Below are positions 34,841-44,713 of a stretch of DNA of 64,000 bases, one piece after another; the stretch's first letter is position 1, and every line of letters starts with the position of its first letter. The notes below the pieces were generated by a model, which saw nothing but the letters and a program-made list of their open reading frames with translations, was not told the DNA's origin and searched no databases. Source of the DNA: Sciurus carolinensis (taxonomy: Eukaryota; Chordata; Mammalia; Rodentia; Sciuridae); assembly GCF_902686445.1 (NCBI RefSeq), contig NC_062220.1:116422643-116486642 (forward strand). The letters are read 5' to 3'. Made by a program: the position numbers and the translations under genes.

Positions 34841-35694
34841 AATACATTCCCAACTGCCTATACACATCTCCAGCACCACACCCAAGCTCAGCCACCACCT
34901 GCACACATCTCCAGTGCTGCCCAGGACCAGCCCGTGGCCTTCAGTGCTGCTCAGGCCCAGCTTGCAGTTCCTGTGCCCCACTACTGTCCTCCATCTGCCA
35001 ACACGTGGGGTCACCTCTGCCCACTATCATGGATTAGTTCCAACCTGGATAACACCATCCTTAGTCCTGGTAGCTCCCTTCCTGGGACACCACATTATCA
35101 AGTACCTCTCATGCATCAGGCTACTAAAGACTAGGAGGTTTGAATAGTATTTTATAGTTTTATTGTAGATTTTTTATTTGTATTATTATTACTATTTTAT
35201 TATTATTATTATTATTATTGCTACTTTTCTTTTTTATTATTTTTCTACTGTATTTTCTTCTTATCTATCTGTTTTCTTGGAGTACCTTTCTCTCTTTTCT
35301 CATGCTAACAACCAATTTCTTTTGATTCTGCTTTCATTCTGCCTATGATCTAATACTTCTGTATACTCATTTCTTATCTCATTAATGTTACACCATAAAC
35401 CCTTCCACATTCTCTTTGTCCACCATTAGAAATTGTGGACCTTATTGCAAACGTATTGTTTATACTATAAATAACAATCAAACTCATCATCTCTGTTTAT
35501 TAAGGCAATACTGTTACTATCTTAATAGGGACTATTTGGGTTAAGGCTACATTTTGTTTGTATTGTGTGCAGCTGATATTGATCTCACAGTTTAAGATGA
35601 GGTAATGGAAACCTGCAAGGACACTATAAGCCTATAGGTGAGAAACTGCAATGCCGCAGATTCGCAGTGCTCGAGGGGAAAACATACAAACGAC
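34841..35694 (+). promoter_or_regulatory. L1 5' UTR, older type (copy 4)
   Basis: The CACATCTCCAG-containing GC-rich part, then CACCTCTGCCCACTATCA (near 35009), ATCAGGCTACTAAAGACTAG (near 35115), a T/ATT-rich middle and the GGACACTATAAGCCTATAGG block just before ORF1, are shared with the other L1 5' UTRs here. Copies 4 and 6 share an AT-rich middle of 400 bp or so that copies 3 and 7 lack. Confidence 0.75.
35165..35220 (+). repeat. (ATT)n-rich microsatellite within the L1 5' UTR
   Basis: ATT/TTA triplets with a few interruptions. Confidence 0.8.
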
Positions 35695-36694
35695 ATGAAA
35701 AGATAAGGGAAGAAAATGTCCCAAACAAACTTACATACTATATCAATAGAATCAAATGACAGCATGGTAGAAGAAATGTCAGAAAAGGAGTTCAGAATGT
35801 ACATAATTTAAATGATACAAGAAATAAAGGATGAGGTAAGAGAGCAAATGCAGGCAATGAATGAACACCAACAGTTAAGAGAGCAAATGCAGGAAGCAAA
35901 AAAGCACTTCAATAAAGAGATAGAGATTCTGAAAAAATCCAAATAGAAATTCTTGAAATGAAGGAAATAATAAATGAAATAAAAAAATCAATAGAAAGCA
36001 TCACTAACAGACTAGATCACTAGGAAGACATAACCTCAGACAATGAAGACAAAATATATAATCTTGAAAACAAAGTTGACCAAACAGAGAAGATGGTAAG
36101 AAATCATGAATGGAACCTCCAAGAATTATGGGATATTATGAAAAGACCAAATTTAAGAATTATTGGGATTGAGGAAGGCACAGAGATACAAAGCAAAGGA
36201 ATGAACAATCTATTCAATGAAATAACATCAGAACATTTTCCAAATCTGAAGAATAAATTGGAAAATCAACTACAAGAGGCTTACAGGACACCAAATGTAC
36301 AAAATTACAACAGATCCACACCAATGCACATTATAATGAAAATATGTAATATACAAAATAAAGATGTAATTTTAAAGACTGCAAGACAAAAGCATCAGAT
36401 TACATATAGGGGGAAACCAATATGAATATCAGCAGATTTCTCATCCCAGACCCTAAAAGCTAGATGGACCTGGAACAACATATTTCAAGCTCTGAAAGAA
36501 AATTAATGCCAACCAAGAATCTTATACCCAGAAAAACTTACCTTCAGATTTGATGAAAAAATAAAATTCTTCTATGATAAACAAAAGCTAAAAGATTTTC
36601 AAATAAAATGCCTACACTACAGAACATTTGCAGCAAAATACTCCTTGAGGAAGAAATGAAAATTAACAATTAACAAAGGGAGGAACTACACTAA
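35695..36694 (+). pseudogene. L1 ORF1 remnant (copy 4)
   Basis: The start codon is kept (35695) but the fourth codon is TAA where the young copies have CAA. Coiled-coil, RNA-recognition-like and C-terminal parts are all recognisable up to a TAA at 36692-36694, with several more stops and frameshifts. The longest open piece, 36093-36425, covers the RNA-recognition-like domain (NLRIIGIEEG near residue 26 of that piece). Confidence 0.9.
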
Positions 36695-36751
36695 AGGAAT
36701 AGCCAATTAAAGGAGAAACCAAGTCAAGTTAAAAACCAAAAATAAGCCAAA

Positions 36752-38474
36752 ACAACTGGGAATACAAGTCATATCTCAATAATAACCCTAAATGTTAATG
36801 GCCTAAACTCATCAATCAAAAGACTTAGATTGGCAGATTGGATTAAAAAGAAAGACCTAATAATATGCTGACTTTAAGAGACTCATCTCATAGAAAAAGA
36901 TACCCACAGACTAAAGGTGAAAGAATGGGAAAAAACATAGTACACACATGAACTCACTAAAAAGCAGGGGTTTCCTTCCTTATATTAGATAAAGTGAACT
37001 TCAAGCCAAAGTTAGAAGGGATAAAGAAGGACATTTCATACTACTTAAGGGAAGCATAAATCAGTAAGACATAACAATCATAAATATTTATTCCCCAAAC
37101 AATTGTGCATCCATGTAGGTCAAACAAATCCTTCTTGATTCCAGGAACCAAACAGACCACAGCACCATAATGCTAGGTGAGTTTAACACACATCTCTCAC
37201 CATTGGACAGATTTTCCAAACAAAAAATGAACAAAGAAACACAGTCAATAATTTAGACTTAACAGACATATATAGAATATTCCATCCATGAACGAGTGAA
37301 TACACTTTCTTCTCAACTGCACATGGATCCTTCTCTAAAATAGACCATATGTTATGCCACAAAGCTAGTCTTAGCAAATACAAAAAATAACGATACTACC
37401 GTGCATTCTATCAAATCATAATAGAATGAAATTAAAAATCAACAATAAAATAAAAAAAGAGAAACTACTCCAATACCTGGAGACTAATAATACACTATTG
37501 AATGATGCATGAATAACAGAAGACATCAGGAGGGAGATTAAAAAATTCTTAGAGGCAAACAAGAACAAAGATATAACATATCAAAATCTCTTGGATGCTA
37601 TGAAAGCAATACTAAGAGGAAAATTCATTGCGTGGAGCACATTCAATAAAAGAAGAAAAACTCAACAAATTAAAGACCTAAAATTATAGCTCAAAGCCCC
37701 CCCAAAAGAAGAAAAGATCAACACCAAAAGTAGTAGGAAATAATTAAAATTAGAGATGAAATCAATGAAATTGAAACAAAAGAAATAATTCAAAAAGTTG
37801 ACAAAACAAAACGTTGGTTCTTTGAAAAAAATTAAACAAAATTGATAAACCCTTAGCCACACTAATAAGGATGAGAGAAAAAACTCAGATTATAGATTAC
37901 TATAATTCATGATGAAAAAGAAAATATCACAACAGACACTATTGAAATACAAAACATGATTAGAATCTACTATGAAAATCTATACTCCAACAAAATAGAA
38001 AATCTCGAAGACATTGACAGGTTTTCTAGAGACATCTGATCTGCCCAAACTGAATCTGGAGGACATACACAATTTAAATAGATCATTTCAAGCAATGAAA
38101 TAGAAGAAGTCATCAAAAACCTACCAACCAAGAAAAGTCTGGGACCAGATGGATTCTCAGCCAAGTTCTACAAGACCTTCAAAAACAAACTCATTCCAAT
38201 TCTCCTCAAAGTATTCCATGAAATAGAAGAGGAGGGAACCCTTTCAAACTCTTTCTATGAAGCTTGTATCACCCTGACACCAAAACCAGATAAAGACACA
38301 TTGAGGAAAAAAAACTTCAGACCAATATCCCTAATGAACATAGATGCAAAAATTCTTAACAAAATTTTAGTAAATCACATACAAAAACATATTAAAAAGA
38401 TAGTGTACCATGATCAAATGGGTTTCATGCCAGGGATTCAAGATTTGTTCAACATCCAGAAATCAATAAATGTA
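36752..38474 (+). pseudogene. L1 ORF2 remnant, N-terminal half (copy 4)
   Basis: The expected start ATG has become ACA. The endonuclease and linker are recognisable but full of stops. The final open piece (38301-38474) carries [19 protein letters not shown] and continues to QKSINV. L1 homology stops at 38474, and the bases that follow are GGG plus the EEF1A1 5' end. Confidence 0.9.
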
Positions 38475-38477
38475 GGG

Positions 38478-40014
38478 TTTTTTTTTTTCCACAATGGGTT
38501 TGCCATCAGAACACAGGTGTCATGAAAACCACTGCTAAATCAAAGACATAATGGGAAAGTAAAAGACTCATATCAACATCATTGTCATGGGACACATAGA
38601 TTCAGGCAAGTCTACCACTACTGGCCATCTGATCTACAAATGTGGGATCAACAAAAGAACCACTGAAAAATTTGAGAAAGAAGCTGGATGAGATGGGAAA
38701 GGGCTCCTTCAGGTATGCCTGGGTCTTGGATAAACTGAAAGCTGAGAGTGAGTGTGGTATCACCCCTGACATCTCCTTGTGGAAATTTGAGAAGAGCAAG
38801 TATGATGTGACTATCATTGATGCCCCAGGACACAGAGACTTTATCAAAAACATGACTACAGGTACATCTCAGGCTGACTGTGCTGTCTGGATTGTTGCTG
38901 CTGGTGTTGGTGAATTTGAAGCTGGTATCTACCAGAATGGGCAGACCTGTGAGCACGCCCCTCTGGCTTATACACTGAGTGTGAAACAAGTAATTGTTGG
39001 TATTAGCAAAATGGATTTCACCGAGCCACCCTACAGTCAGAAGAGATATGAGGAAATTGATAAGGAAGTCAGCACCTACATTAAGAAAATTGGCTATAGC
39101 CCTGACACGGTAGCATTTGTGCCAATTTCTGGTTGGAATGGTGACATGTTGGAGCCAAGTGCTAATATGCCTTGGTTCAAGGGATGGAAAGTCACCTGTA
39201 AAGATGTCAGTGCCACTGCTTGAAGCTTTAGATTGCATCCTGCCACCAACTCATCCAACTGACAAGCCTTTGCGTCTGCCCCTCCAGGATGTGTACAAAA
39301 TTGGTGGTATTGATACTACTGTGGGCTGTGAACTGATTGGAGTTCTCAAGCCTCGAATGGTGGTCACCTTTAGTGCCAGTCAATGTTGCAACTGAAGTAA
39401 AGTCCATTGAAATGCACCATGAAGCTCTATGTGAAGCTCTTCATGGAGATATTGTAGGTTTCAATGTCAAAAACATGCCTTTCAAAGATGTTCATCATGG
39501 CAATGTTGCTGGTGACAGCAAAAATGACCCACCAAGGCAAGCAGTTGGTTTCATTGCTCAGGTGATTATCCTGAACCATCTAGACCAAATCAGTGCTGGC
39601 TATATCCCTGTACTGGATTGTCACACAGCTCACATTGTATGTAAGTCTGCTGAGCTGAAAGAAAAGATTGATCACCATTCTGGTAAGAAACTGGAAGATG
39701 GTCCTAAATTCTTGAAGTCTGGTGATATGGTTCCAGGAAAGCCCATGTGTGTTGAGATCTTCTCTGATTATCCTCCTCTGGGTGGTTTTGCTGTTTGTGA
39801 TATGAGGCAGACAGCTGCTCTGGGTGTCATCAAAGCAGTGGACAAGAAGGCTGCTGGGGCTGGCAAGGTCACCAAGTCTGCCCAGAAAGCTCAGAAGGCT
39901 AAATGAATATTATCCCTAACATCTGCCACCCCAGTCTTAATCAGTGGTGGAAGAACGGTCTCAGAACTGTTAGTCTCAATTGGCCATTTAAGGTTAATGG
40001 TAAAAGACTGGTTA
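38478..40014 (+). pseudogene. EEF1A1: EEF1A1 processed pseudogene (elongation factor 1-alpha), without own poly-A
   Basis: The intronless copy begins with 11 T and CC, the 5' terminal pyrimidine tract of this mRNA, then the 5' UTR (GGGTTTGCCATCAGAACACA). The coding equivalent is 38551-39906. The fourth codon is TAA where Glu is expected. GTP-binding motifs are visible (DAPGHRDF near 38820, and an NKMD-type site altered to SKMD near 39005). The C-terminus [18 protein letters not shown] is exact for the family. Length is about 33 bases short of 1,389, with frameshifts near 38610, 39215 and 39380. The 3' UTR stops after about 108 bases and joins L1 DNA, so there is no poly-A from the EEF1A1 message itself. 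EEF1A1 delivers aminoacyl-tRNA to the ribosome; this copy is dead. Confidence 0.95.
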
Positions 40015-40245
40015 ATGGATGATGATACATAATGGGGGAAAAGTAAGAATGGAGGAAGGATGGATTGTATAGAGGGGTGGGGAGGGTATGGGGGGAAGGA
40101 AAGAGAATGAGATGAACATCATTACCCTTTGTATATATATGATTACACAAACAGTGTGACTCTATTTCGTGTTCAACTGGAGAAACCAAAGTTATACCCT
40201 ATTTGTGTACAATGAATCTAAATTAAAAAATAAAAATTAAAAAAA
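40015..40245 (+). repeat. L1 3' UTR and A-rich tail fused to EEF1A1
   Basis: It starts GGATGATGATACATAATGGG, which is the ORF2 stop region and first 3' UTR bases of the other copies. The conserved ATCATTACCCT (near 40118) and GTGTACAATGAATC (near 40205) stretches and an A-rich tail follow. Confidence 0.85.
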
Positions 40246-40597
40246 AGAGAGGACAGAAAAAGATTGAGACATTCATGCTCACAGTGTAGAAATCCTGCAA
40301 CTAAAAAATACATCTTCATCAAGCAACATTGAATCTCACCTCACACATAATCTACTCCACCTCAGCCTTGGTGTTTCAGTCAGCTTTTCTGCTGCTGTGA
40401 CTTCAAGACCTAACAAGAACAATCAGAGTAGGAAACATTTATTTTGGGGCTCAAATTTTCAGTGGTCTCAGACCATAAAAGACTGGCTCCATTCTTCAGG
40501 ACTGGACATGAGGTCAAATGTCAAGGCAGAAGTGTGTGACAGAGGAAAGCAACCCAAGACATCACAACATAGAAGCAGAGAGACCCCATAGTCTCAG
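40246..40597 (+). repeat. Unassigned DNA, probably an interspersed repeat in its second half
   Basis: From about 40370 the text (GTGTTTCAGTCAGCTTTTCT onwards, with GGAAACATTTATTTTGGGGC) looks like a repeat frequent in rodent genomes, and it ends with a purine-rich stretch. I cannot name the family with confidence. The first 120 bases are unrecognised. Confidence 0.3.
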
Positions 40598-42450
40598 AGA
40601 TGCAGAATTAATATTCTCAGAATTGTCATACTACCAAAAGCAATATACAGGTTCAATACAATCCCCATCAAAATACCAATGACTTTCACCACAGAATTAG
40701 GAAAGAAAAAACAATTTTTTAATTTATTTGGAAGAATAAGAGACCCAGAATAGCCAAAGCAATATTAAGCATGAAAAGCAAAGCAGGAGGCAACAAAATA
40801 CCAGACTACAAGTAATGCTACAGAGCTGTAGTAACAAAAACAGCATCATATTGCACCAAAATAGACCCAAAGTCCAGTGGGACAGAATAGAAGACACAGG
40901 ACAAATCCACATAATTACAGCCCTCAGATACTTAACAATGGTGCCAAAAATATATGTTGGAGGAAAGACAGCCTTTTTAACAAATGGCGCTGGGAAAAAA
41001 TGGATAACTATATAGAAAAAGAACACCAGAACCCTATTTCTCACTGTGCTCAAAACTCAAATAAAAATGAATCAAACACTTAGGAATTAGACTATAAAAT
41101 TTTCAACTGCTAGAAGAGAACATAGGGTCAACAGTCCTTCACATAATTGCTGACGCCAACTTCCTTAACAAGATACTTGAAGTTCATGAAATGAAACTAA
41201 GAATAAATAAATGAAATGTCATCAAACTGCAAAGCTTCCACATGGCAAAAGAAATAAATAAGAGTGTGAAGAGAGAGCTACAGAATGGGAAAAAATCTTG
41301 ACCAGCTATTCATCTGATAAGGGACAAATACCCAGAATATACAAATAACTCAAAACACTTAATGCCAAACCCCCCAAATAACCCAATTAATAAATGGGCA
41401 ATAGAACTAAATAGAAACTTCACAACACAAGAAACACAAATGGCTAACGAACATATGAAAAAAATGTTAAACATCACTAGCAATCAGGAAAATGCAAATA
41501 AAAGCTACACTAAGATTTTATCTCAACCCAGAGTGGCAATGATCAAGAATACACACATCAGAAAATATGGGCAAGGTTGTTGGGGGAAAGGTACACTTGT
41601 ACATTGATAGTGGGACTGCAGACTAGTATAACTACTCTGGAAAGCAATATGGAGATTCTTCAAAAAACTAGAGAGGTAAGCATCCTAAGAGCATTTGCCC
41701 ATTCCTTGGTATTTTGCCAAAACATCTAAAATCAGCATACTACAGTGAAAGAGCTATCTCAATATTTATAACAGCACATTTCACAATAGCTAAATTATGG
41801 AATCAGCTCAGATTCCTCTCAATAGATAAATGGATTAAGAAATTCTGACATATCATATCTCTCTCTCTCTTTCACACACACACACGCACACTGGGATTCT
41901 GAGCCATAAAAGGGGATAAAATTGTGATGTTTGCAGGTAAAAGATAGAAATGAGAATATCATGCTAAGTGAAATAAGCCAAACACAAAATCTCAAAGATT
42001 GAATGTTTTCTCTCCTATGCAGAAACTAGAGTCAAACAAAGGAAAGAGGAAGGGCAGGATAGGATATCCTAAAGATAAAGGGAAGAGCAGTAATGTAGAA
42101 AAAGATTGAGAGGCAGAGTGGAGGGATGGGTAATGGGAGGCAATGCAGAATGATTCTTAAAAAATTATGTGCACATATAAACATACCACAGGGAACTCCA
42201 CCTTTATGCATAGGTAGAAAGAACAAATGAATGAATGAGCAAAAGGAAGTCTAGTAGAATAGATGAGGGAGATTGGTAGAGGTTAGGGAGGATGACAGGA
42301 AAAAGAGGGAGGGAAAGTGGGGAATTCTGAACTAAAATCAAATTACATATATGTATGATTTTGTCCAAATGAACTCACTACTATGTATAACTATAGAGCT
42401 CTAATTTTGAAAAGGAAAGAATGTAAGAAAATGATTGTAAAAACTAAAAA
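40598..42450 (+). mobile_element. Older L1 fragment, ORF2 C-terminus and 3' UTR (copy 5)
   Basis: Homology begins late in ORF2 (ATACAGGTTCAATACAATCC near 40645) and continues through [10 protein letters not shown] (near 40960) and the Cys-rich C-terminus (near 41570) to a 3' UTR with a different sequence from the other copies and an A-rich end near 42450. It is much more diverged from copies 3, 6 and 7 and belongs to another, older subfamily. Short stops are common; the longest open pieces are about 80 codons. A CT/CA microsatellite at 41858-41890 interrupts it. Confidence 0.8.
41858..41890 (+). repeat. (CT)n(CA)n microsatellite
   Basis: CT dinucleotides followed by TTT and CA dinucleotides. 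Confidence 0.85.
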
Positions 42451-42469
42451 AGCAATTTTTGCCTGCCTT

Positions 42470-43635
42470 ACACCTATCCATCACCCAATGCACGAAGTTC
42501 ACCTCCCGATCGTCCGATAATAGTCAGCAAACTGATTGCCGACCACCAGTGGAGCCCCAGCTGGATGCTGCTGCCTGGAAGTTCACTGTTACAGTACCTG
42601 CAGGTTTGATTTCACGTGGCTGCTGCCATTTTGAGACAACAACCAGACCCCGTAGGACCCCTGGCCGGACTTGCTGAGCCCCGTCTCCAGGATACCTCAG
42701 CCCAATCAATCACTCCCTGCCTCTGGGGCCCTCGCATCGACTGACTGCTCCCTGCCGCCAGGACCCTCAGACCAACTGACTGCACCCTATCACCGGAACC
42801 CCAGACCAACTGATTGCACCTGGTGTCCAGGATCCCACAACCACACCAAACACACCACAACTCCAGGACCCCTGCAGGACCAACCGCATCCCGTCTCCAG
42901 GACCTCCAGCTGACCACGTCCACCCCTGAGCTGCAGCTCCCCATTTGCCAACACATTTCAAAGCCAAAATGGCCATCTTGGATAATCCTGGAAGCTGTAG
43001 CTCCGAAATTTGGGTGGGGCAAATCCCATCCTGCGACGCCTGCTGGAGGCATGAAGCTCGTTGTCAGGTACCTCTCATGTATCAGGCTACTGAACACTGG
43101 GAGGTTTCATTAGTATATGACTGTTACACAGTAGATTTTCTTTTTTCTCCTTTTTAAAAAATTTTAAGTTTTTATTTCTTTACTTTTCTTGCTCTCTTTT
43201 CCTTTTGTTTACCTGTTCCCTCAGAGTCTCTTTATCCCTTTTTTGCAGGCTAACAACTGATTTCTTTTGATTACACTCTCACCCTTTCTATTTTCTAGAA
43301 CTTCTGTATATTCTTTTCTTATCCCATTAACAGCCACATTCTACATCCCTCTGCATCCTCTTTGTACCCCATTAGAAACTGCAGACCTTATTGCAAACCT
43401 GTTTGTTTTACCAAAGATAATATTTGAAATCATTTTGTTTACTATGACAATTTTGTTTTTATCCCCACAGGGGCTATTTGGTCTAAGATTGCAGACTGTC
43501 TGAATTGGGCACTGCTAATATTGATCTCCCCATAAAGAAAGGGTTTTGGAAACCTATAGGGCCACTATAAGCCTATAGGGGGAAATCTGCAATACCCCAG
43601 ATCTGCACTGCTAGAGGGGAAGATACATGAACAAC
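42470..43635 (+). promoter_or_regulatory. L1 5' UTR with 34-35 bp repeats (copy 6)
   Basis: GC-rich first part: four units anchored on C(A/G)A(C/T)TGA(C/T)TGC-like cores at about 42703, 42738, 42773 and 42807. A GCCAAAATGGCCATCTTGG stretch lies at 42963-42981. The block ATCAGGCTACTGAACACTGG (near 43081) and GCCACTATAAGCCTATAGGG (near 43560) match the other L1 5' UTRs. A T/C-rich middle is shared with copy 4. Confidence 0.7.
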
Positions 43636-44658
43636 ATGAAAAAACAAGGGAAGAAAATGATCCAAACAAATCTAGATTCTATAGTGATAGAATCCAATGG
43701 CAGTATGTTAGAAGAAATGTCATAGAAGGACTTCAGATTATACATGATTAAGATGATTTGCGAAGCAAAGGATGAGATAAGAGAGCAAATGCAGGCAATG
43801 AATGATAATACCAATAAGCTGAAAGAGCACCTGCAAAGCAGAAGATCATTTCAACAAAGAGATAGAGATTCTCAAAAAAAAAAAAAAAAAAAAAAAAACC
43901 AAATGGAAATCCTTGAAATGAAGGAGACAATAAACCAAATAAAAAACTCAATGGAAGGCATCACCAAAAGACTAGACCACTTGGAAGACAAAACCTCAGA
44001 CAATGAAGACAAAATGTTTAATCTTGAAAATAAAGTTGCCCAAACAGAGAAGATGGTAAGAAATCATGAACAGAATCTCTAAGAACTATGGGACATCATG
44101 AAAAGACCAAATTTAAAAATTATTGGGATTGAGGAATGCACAGAGATACAAACCAAAGGAATGAACAACCTATTCAATGAAATAATATCAGAAAATTTCC
44201 CAAACCTGAAGAATGAAATGGAAAATCAAGTACAACAGGCTTACAGAACACCAAATGCACAGATCCCAACAGATCCACACCAAGGCACATTATAATGAAA
44301 ATGCCTAACATTCAAAATGAAGATAGGATTTTGAAGGTCGCAAGAGAAAAGCATCAGATCACATATGGGGGAGACCAATACGGATAGCAGCCAACTTCTC
44401 AACCCAGACCCTAAAAGCTAGAAGGGCCTGGACCAACATATTTCAAGCTCTGAAAGAACATGGTTGCCAACCAAGAATACTATACCCAGCAAAACTAACC
44501 TTCAGATTTGAAGATGAAATAAAATCCTTCCATGAAGACAAAAGTTAAAAGAATTTACAAATAGAAAGCCTGCACTCCAGAATGTTCTCAACAAAATATT
44601 CCATGAGGAGGAAATGAAAAACAACAATGTAGGTCAGCAAAGGGAGGAACTACCTTAG
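43636..44658 (+). pseudogene. L1 ORF1 remnant (copy 6)
   Basis: The start ATG is kept at 43636, but a TAG occurs near 43723, an expanded run of about 24 A sits at 43876-43899, and a TAA in place of CAA occurs near 44080. Coiled coil, RNA-recognition-like domain (44098-44295) and C-terminal domain are all recognisable. It has a single EQMQAMND unit where copies 3 and 7 have two. Confidence 0.9.
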
Positions 44659-44713
44659 AGAAAAACCACTCAAAGGAGAAACCAAGCCAAGTTAAAAACC
44701 AAAAATAAGCCAA

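Larger units (their letters stand above)
34841..40245 (+). mobile_element. L1 with internal EEF1A1 cDNA in place of the 3' half of ORF2 (copy 4)
   Basis: The order is L1 5' UTR (about 34841-35694), ORF1 remnant (35695-36694), ORF2 remnant up to the reverse transcriptase (to 38474), GGG, an EEF1A1 cDNA from its 5' pyrimidine tract to the middle of its 3' UTR (38478 to about 40014), then an L1 3' UTR that begins at the ORF2 stop region and ends in an A-rich tail at about 40245. The missing L1 part, about 2 kb of ORF2, does not resume afterwards. This suggests reverse transcriptase template switching, or an insertion with deletion. No clear target duplication was found. Confidence 0.8.

Noticed and set aside
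38642..39906. Functional EEF1A retrogene
   Set aside because: The fourth codon is a stop and several frameshifts follow; no single frame covers the GTP-binding and C-terminal domains.
42459..43113. GC-rich open frames up to 161 codons as host genes
   Set aside because: The position just before L1 ORF1 and blocks shared with other L1 5' UTRs show that this is L1 5' UTR.
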